In this document: in pieces, positions 6,053 to 8,571 of the stretch
Layout of the letters: the number at the start of each line of letters is the position of its first letter
How positions within the stretch are numbered: position 1 is the stretch's first letter
Assembly: GCA_031276615.1 (NCBI GenBank)
Contig: JAISND010000212.1
Span: 1 to 8,571, forward strand
Reading direction: 5' to 3'
DNA: 8,571 bases
Source: Treponema sp.
GTDB taxonomy: Bacteria > Spirochaetota > Spirochaetia > Treponematales > Breznakiellaceae
The notes under the pieces: model-generated
The model's input: the letters and a program-made list of their open reading frames with translations, nothing else
What the model was told of the DNA's origin: nothing
Database searches by the model: none
Made by a program: the position numbers and the translations under genes

Positions 6053-7102
6053 TTACCAGTTGAAGGCAAAAACCGTCTTTTCGTAAAAATCTTTTCCCTG
6101 TCCGAAAATACAGGAGGGAAAGGCCGGGTTATTGGGAGAGTCCGGAAAATATTCGGTTTCAAGGCAAAAACCGGAATGTTTGAGGTAAAGGGAACCCTGT
6201 TTGCCGTTAATGCCTGAAAGCATGTTTCCCGTGTAAAACTGAACGCCGGGCTGGGTGGTAAAAACCTTCATCCTCCTGCCCGAAAGCGGCTCGAAAACCT
6301 CGGCGCAGGGTCTGAGTTTGCCGGCTTCACCCTCAAGTACGTAACAGTGATCGTATCCTTCGGGAACGTCCGGTCCGCCCGGCGCGGACACGGGATTCTG
6401 TCTGACGGGCCTTCTGACCCTGAAGTCATAGGGGCTGTCCTTTACCGGAACAATCCTGCCCGTGGGGATATGCTCCCCGTCCGTTTCGACATAGGCGGAA
6501 GCGTGGATACAGATTTCATGTGAAAGTATGTCCCCCGAACCTTCCCCGGCAAGGTTAAAATAGGCGTGATTGGTCAGGTTTACCGGGCAGGGAGCGTCCA
6601 GCTTCGCCTCATAGACGGCGGTCAGCTCGTTGGATTTGTTGATTCCGTAGCTTGCCGCGGCCCTGAGATTCCCCGGAAAGCCCTGGTCGCCGTCGGGACT
6701 TTCAAGCTCGAAGCGCACGAAGACGCCGCCGTTCTCCTCGTAGGCTTCGGCCTTCCAGAGGCGCCTGGCAAAGCCCTTCCTGCCCGAATGAAGGTTGTTT
6801 TCGCCGTCGTTCTTTTCAAGGAGGTATTCTTTGCCGTTCAGGGTGAAGCGCGCGCCTCCGATGCGGTTCGCGTGGCGTCCTACGGTTACCCCGAAGAAGG
6901 CCGCGTTGTTGACAAAGCCGCCCAGGTCGGCATAACCCAGAAGAACGTCGTGCTTCTGTCCCTTCCGCGAGGGTACAACAAGGCTGGTCCAGGCCGCCCC
7001 GAAATCGGTAAGCGAAAACCTGAGATCCCCCGCCTTCAGGGTATAGAGGGAAACTTTTTTCCCGCTGGATAATACGCCGAAGTTTTTTTTGTCGATCTTC
7101 AC
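6053..7102 (-). CDS. galM: Aldose 1-epimerase (mutarotase)
   Basis: A 349-aa cytoplasmic enzyme that interconverts the alpha and beta anomers of galactose and glucose, feeding the Leloir pathway. By alignment to the well-studied Lactococcus enzyme, the active-site residues are R76 (GRHANR), H105 (NLHSG), H179 as the acid (TNHAYFNL), D251 (GYDHCY) and E315 as the base (CLETEYFPDSPN). All are present, so it should be active. Length is as usual (about 340). Start: GTG at 7102, with GGGGAGGA five bases upstream, gives the typical N-terminus KIDKKNFG. A stronger-looking GGAGG plus ATG at 7139 is out of frame. The nearest neighbours are not sugar genes. It is divergent from the J-protein gene and has a structured leader of about 95 bases. 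Confidence 0.96.
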   Translation of the reverse strand: MKIDKKNFGVLSSGKKVSLYTLKAGDLRFSLTDFGAAWTSLVVPSRKGQKHDVLLGYADLGGFVNNAAFFGVTVGRHANRIGGARFTLNGKEYLLEKNDGENNLHSGRKGFARRLWKAEAYEENGGVFVRFELESPDGDQGFPGNLRAAASYGINKSNELTAVYEAKLDAPCPVNLTNHAYFNLAGEGSGDILSHEICIHASAYVETDGEHIPTGRIVPVKDSPYDFRVRRPVRQNPVSAPGGPDVPEGYDHCYVLEGEAGKLRPCAEVFEPLSGRRMKVFTTQPGVQFYTGNMLSGINGKQGSLYLKHSGFCLETEYFPDSPNNPAFPSCIFGQGKDFYEKTVFAFNW

Positions 7103-7148
7103 GAAAATCCTCCCCAGGGGTTTGTCGCGCTTGGCGCATAAAACCTCC

Positions 7149-7173
7149 AAAAATCGCCGGCCGGGCGATTTTT
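7149..7173 (-). other. Perfect 10-bp hairpin with flanking A/T runs in the galM leader
   Basis: Bases 7149-7158 and 7164-7173 are perfect inverted repeats (AAAAATCGCC/GGCGATTTTT) around a five-base loop. On the minus strand the stem ends in TTTTT, giving the form of an intrinsic terminator or attenuator inside the galM leader; on the plus strand it also ends in TTTTT. On the minus strand GGAGG follows immediately. It may attenuate galM, or stop plus-strand antisense transcription from reaching the J-protein gene. Confidence 0.6.
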
Positions 7174-7178
7174 ACCCC

Positions 7179-7190
7179 GGCGCATGCGCC
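7179..7190. promoter_or_regulatory. Perfect 12-bp palindrome, candidate operator
   Basis: GGCGCATGCGCC is self-complementary over all 12 bases and lies in the divergent intergenic region, just downstream of the predicted galM transcription start. Such a site could bind a dimeric repressor. No regulator gene is in the window, and the motif is GC-rich in a GC-rich genome, so chance is possible. Confidence 0.35.
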
Positions 7191-7203
7191 CGCCCTGCTC
7201 CCC

Positions 7204-7209
7204 ACTATA
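7204..7209 (-). promoter_or_regulatory. Predicted galM -10 box
   Basis: TATAGT on the minus strand (7209-7204) would place the start near 7197 and give galM a leader of about 95 bases. The -35 position 17 bases upstream (ACCATA) is a poor match. It mirrors the -10 box of the divergent J-protein gene: ACTATAC at 7204-7210 and GTATAGT at 7231-7237 form an inverted repeat. Confidence 0.4.
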
Positions 7210-7228
7210 CTACAAGCCGCGGTTTTTA

Positions 7229-7237
7229 TGGTATAGT
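7229..7237 (+). promoter_or_regulatory. Extended -10 promoter for the J-protein gene, predicted leaderless
   Basis: TGGTATAGT is an extended -10 element (TGn then TATAGT). Only six bases separate it from the ATG at 7244, so transcription would start at or next to the start codon. No Shine-Dalgarno sequence lies before that ATG, which agrees with a leaderless mRNA. The -35 position (ACTACA, 7209-7214) keeps only the ACA half. Confidence 0.5.
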
Positions 7238-7243
7238 CCCCCC

Positions 7244-7714
7244 ATGGGAATTTGGGACAGGCTGGGCGGCGTGATAAAGAGCTACCTCGACGACCGGGAT
7301 TCGGGGATTTTCGGCCATAAAAAGGGGCGCTTCCCTTCGGGCGACCCGGATCTTGACGCGGCCTTTGAAGAACTCAACGATTTTCTTGAGCACGGCAGGG
7401 CGGAGGACGCTTCCGGGGGAAGCCGCGGGGACGCCGGACAGGCGGGGGGGACAGGCCCGCGGGGCGGCGGGCGGCGGCCTTCCGCGCCTCCGGCGGAATT
7501 GCGCCCCGATTTTGCCGAGCTTGGCATTCCCTTCGGCGCCTCCGCCGGGGAATGCAAAGCCGCCTACAAAAAACTGCTCAAGATCCACCATCCGGACCGC
7601 CACGCGGGCCACGAGGGGAACTTCAAAAAGGCGACCGAAAAAACCGTCCGCATAAACGCGGCCTTTGACCGGATAGAACGGTGGCGGGAAGGCCGGTATA
7701 CTCCACAGACCTGA
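7244..7714 (+). CDS. Type III J-domain (DnaJ-like) co-chaperone
   Basis: A 156-aa protein with a C-terminal J domain at about residues 89-149 and the essential HPD motif at 116-118 (KIHHPDRHA), which stimulates the ATPase of an Hsp70. The order is reversed compared with DnaJ: an N-terminal block (MGIWDRLGGVIKSYLDD, residues 1-50), a disordered Gly/Arg/Pro-rich linker (about 51-85), then the J domain. There is no zinc-finger or client-binding domain, so it is a class III J protein rather than DnaJ itself. No signal peptide. The ATG at 7244 is preferred; an in-frame ATG at 7184 would add 20 residues that cover the promoter, and has no ribosome site either. The Hsp70 partner and client are not visible. 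Confidence 0.85.
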   Translation: MGIWDRLGGVIKSYLDDRDSGIFGHKKGRFPSGDPDLDAAFEELNDFLEHGRAEDASGGSRGDAGQAGGTGPRGGGRRPSAPPAELRPDFAELGIPFGASAGECKAAYKKLLKIHHPDRHAGHEGNFKKATEKTVRINAAFDRIERWREGRYTPQT

Positions 7715-7735
7715 GTTTTGGAACAGCCTCAAATC

Positions 7736-8571
7736 TCAAAACGAATATTTAATCCCGGCCTTGACAAAACTGTTTTGCCAGTAGCTTCCAAGCGCGCTTT
7801 CTTCCCTGCCCGCGAAAACGCCCGCGGATAATTCGGCGCTTATGTCTTTGATTGTCCAGACTATGCCCGGAATGATGTAGCAACCCTGGTCCTCAATATC
7901 CCAGATATTTGTCACCTTGCACTCAAGATTGTCCTTGAGGAATTTTCTGGAAAGCCGCGCGGTTATCCGGGTAGAAGTCATATCGGTTCCGGCCTCGCAG
8001 TCAAAAACGGGGTTATTGCCGATCCTGTCGTCCAGAAGCCGGATCGTCCCGTTACACTGGATATTCGCGTTGATTCCCCAGACGAGATCCCGGTCAAAAC
8101 CAAAGGACCAGGCAAGGAAAGGATTCCTGACGGCGCCGTCGTCGCCCGCGAGATCCCCGGTGATGTGCGCCGCGAACTCGGCGCGCAGGTTAAAACCGAA
8201 GAGCACCTGGGCGTAATCAAGGCCTATCTGGTGGTAACGGCTGTAATCCATTACCGGATCGGGCATGTTCAGGTTCTCTATAAAGTTTGCGATGCCGGCC
8301 GGGGTAAGGCCGCCTCCCGCCACGATAGGCGCAAGATCCGCAAGCGTCCCGTCAATAAACGGATAGATTCCCTCAAAATTCCAGGAAGGCGTGAACAGGT
8401 TTCCAAAAAAATACTGGAACCCCAGGTCGGCAGGGCCAACGGTGGCGGTATAGCGCAGCCCCGCCTGGCTGTATTCAAGGCCCCGCGTATCCGGCGTGGT
8501 TAACTGCCCGGAAGTGATTCCGTACGCCGAGTTCAGAAGCGTTCTGATCTGCTCCCTGTTTATACCGGCGG
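7736..8571 (-). CDS. Probable outer-membrane beta-barrel protein, C-terminal part (partial)
   Basis: The frame is open from the right edge to the TGA at 7738-7736, giving 277 residues of the C-terminal part; the start lies outside the window. Alternating hydrophobic and polar residues in short segments (LRYTATVGPADLGFQYFF, WSFGFDRDLVWGINANIQ, ISAELSAGVFAG) look like amphipathic transmembrane strands. The chain ends FVKAGIKYSF, with the terminal Phe common in proteins recognised by the BAM machinery. There is no helical membrane segment. The family is not recognised; a porin or other spirochaete outer-membrane protein is likely. Three cysteines fall in the visible part. It converges on the J-protein gene with 21 bases between stops, and no clear terminator was found there. 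Confidence 0.7.
   Translation of the reverse strand, partial: AGINREQIRTLLNSAYGITSGQLTTPDTRGLEYSQAGLRYTATVGPADLGFQYFFGNLFTPSWNFEGIYPFIDGTLADLAPIVAGGGLTPAGIANFIENLNMPDPVMDYSRYHQIGLDYAQVLFGFNLRAEFAAHITGDLAGDDGAVRNPFLAWSFGFDRDLVWGINANIQCNGTIRLLDDRIGNNPVFDCEAGTDMTSTRITARLSRKFLKDNLECKVTNIWDIEDQGCYIIPGIVWTIKDISAELSAGVFAGREESALGSYWQNSFVKAGIKYSF

Noticed and set aside
7103..7150. TTG start for galM at 7150
   Set aside because: The GTG at 7102 has a strong ribosome site and gives the normal family N-terminus; the TTG lies within the leader hairpin and has no ribosome site.
7226..7732. Minus-strand open frame of 168 codons opposite the J-protein gene
   Set aside because: The plus-strand frame has a clear J domain with HPD; the antisense frame has no recognisable feature.
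7715..7742. GTTTTG/CAAAAC inverted repeat between the convergent genes as a terminator
   Set aside because: The six-pair stem is AT-rich with a 16-base loop, so it is too weak to call.

Overview
The window carries most of a spirochaete V/A-type rotary ATPase operon, read on the minus strand, next to two housekeeping genes and a fragment of an outer-membrane protein gene. The subunit order E, DUF2764 protein, A, B, D, I is, from memory, that of the bacterial V-type ATPase operons of Spirochaetota, Chlamydiae and some Bacteroidota. Protein details fit a high-GC treponeme relative (Treponematales): the A subunit has the GERAGE form of the catalytic loop, and the aldose epimerase begins with the typical KIxKxxFG stretch. 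Genus and species cannot be fixed from the sequence alone.

Layout, in the direction of minus-strand transcription. At the right edge (7736-8571) is the C-terminal part of a probable outer-membrane beta-barrel protein, convergent with a small plus-strand J-domain protein (7244-7714). A compact divergent promoter region (7103-7243) separates the J-protein gene from galM (aldose 1-epimerase, 7102-6053). This region holds two mirror-image -10 boxes, a perfect 12-bp palindrome and a terminator-like hairpin. A gap with a possible galM terminator and a good sigma70-type promoter (5886-5914) leads into an AT-rich gene of unknown function (5840-5505). The ATPase genes follow: atpE (5457-4846), DUF2764 gene (4841-4263), atpA (4266-2506), atpB (2494-1196), atpD (1176-559), and atpI (437 to beyond the left edge). 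The proteolipid ring gene atpK is expected just off the left edge.

The catalytic A3B3 head, the central rotor stalk (D) and a peripheral stalk component (E) are encoded here, together with the start of the membrane stator (I). No recognisable C, F or G/H subunit gene lies between atpE and atpI. The DUF2764 protein occupies the place where other operons carry subunit C.

The ATPase genes are tightly packed, with junctions of -4 to +19 bases, except before atpE (47 bases, holding a hairpin) and at the D/I junction (121 bases). The D/I spacer is an open 42-codon frame that overlaps the stop of atpD and the start of atpI, each by an ATGA junction, and it contains GC-rich hairpins. That spacer, the AT-rich first gene and the structured galM leader are the least explained parts of the window. 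Nothing resembling a mobile element, CRISPR array, tRNA or rRNA was seen.
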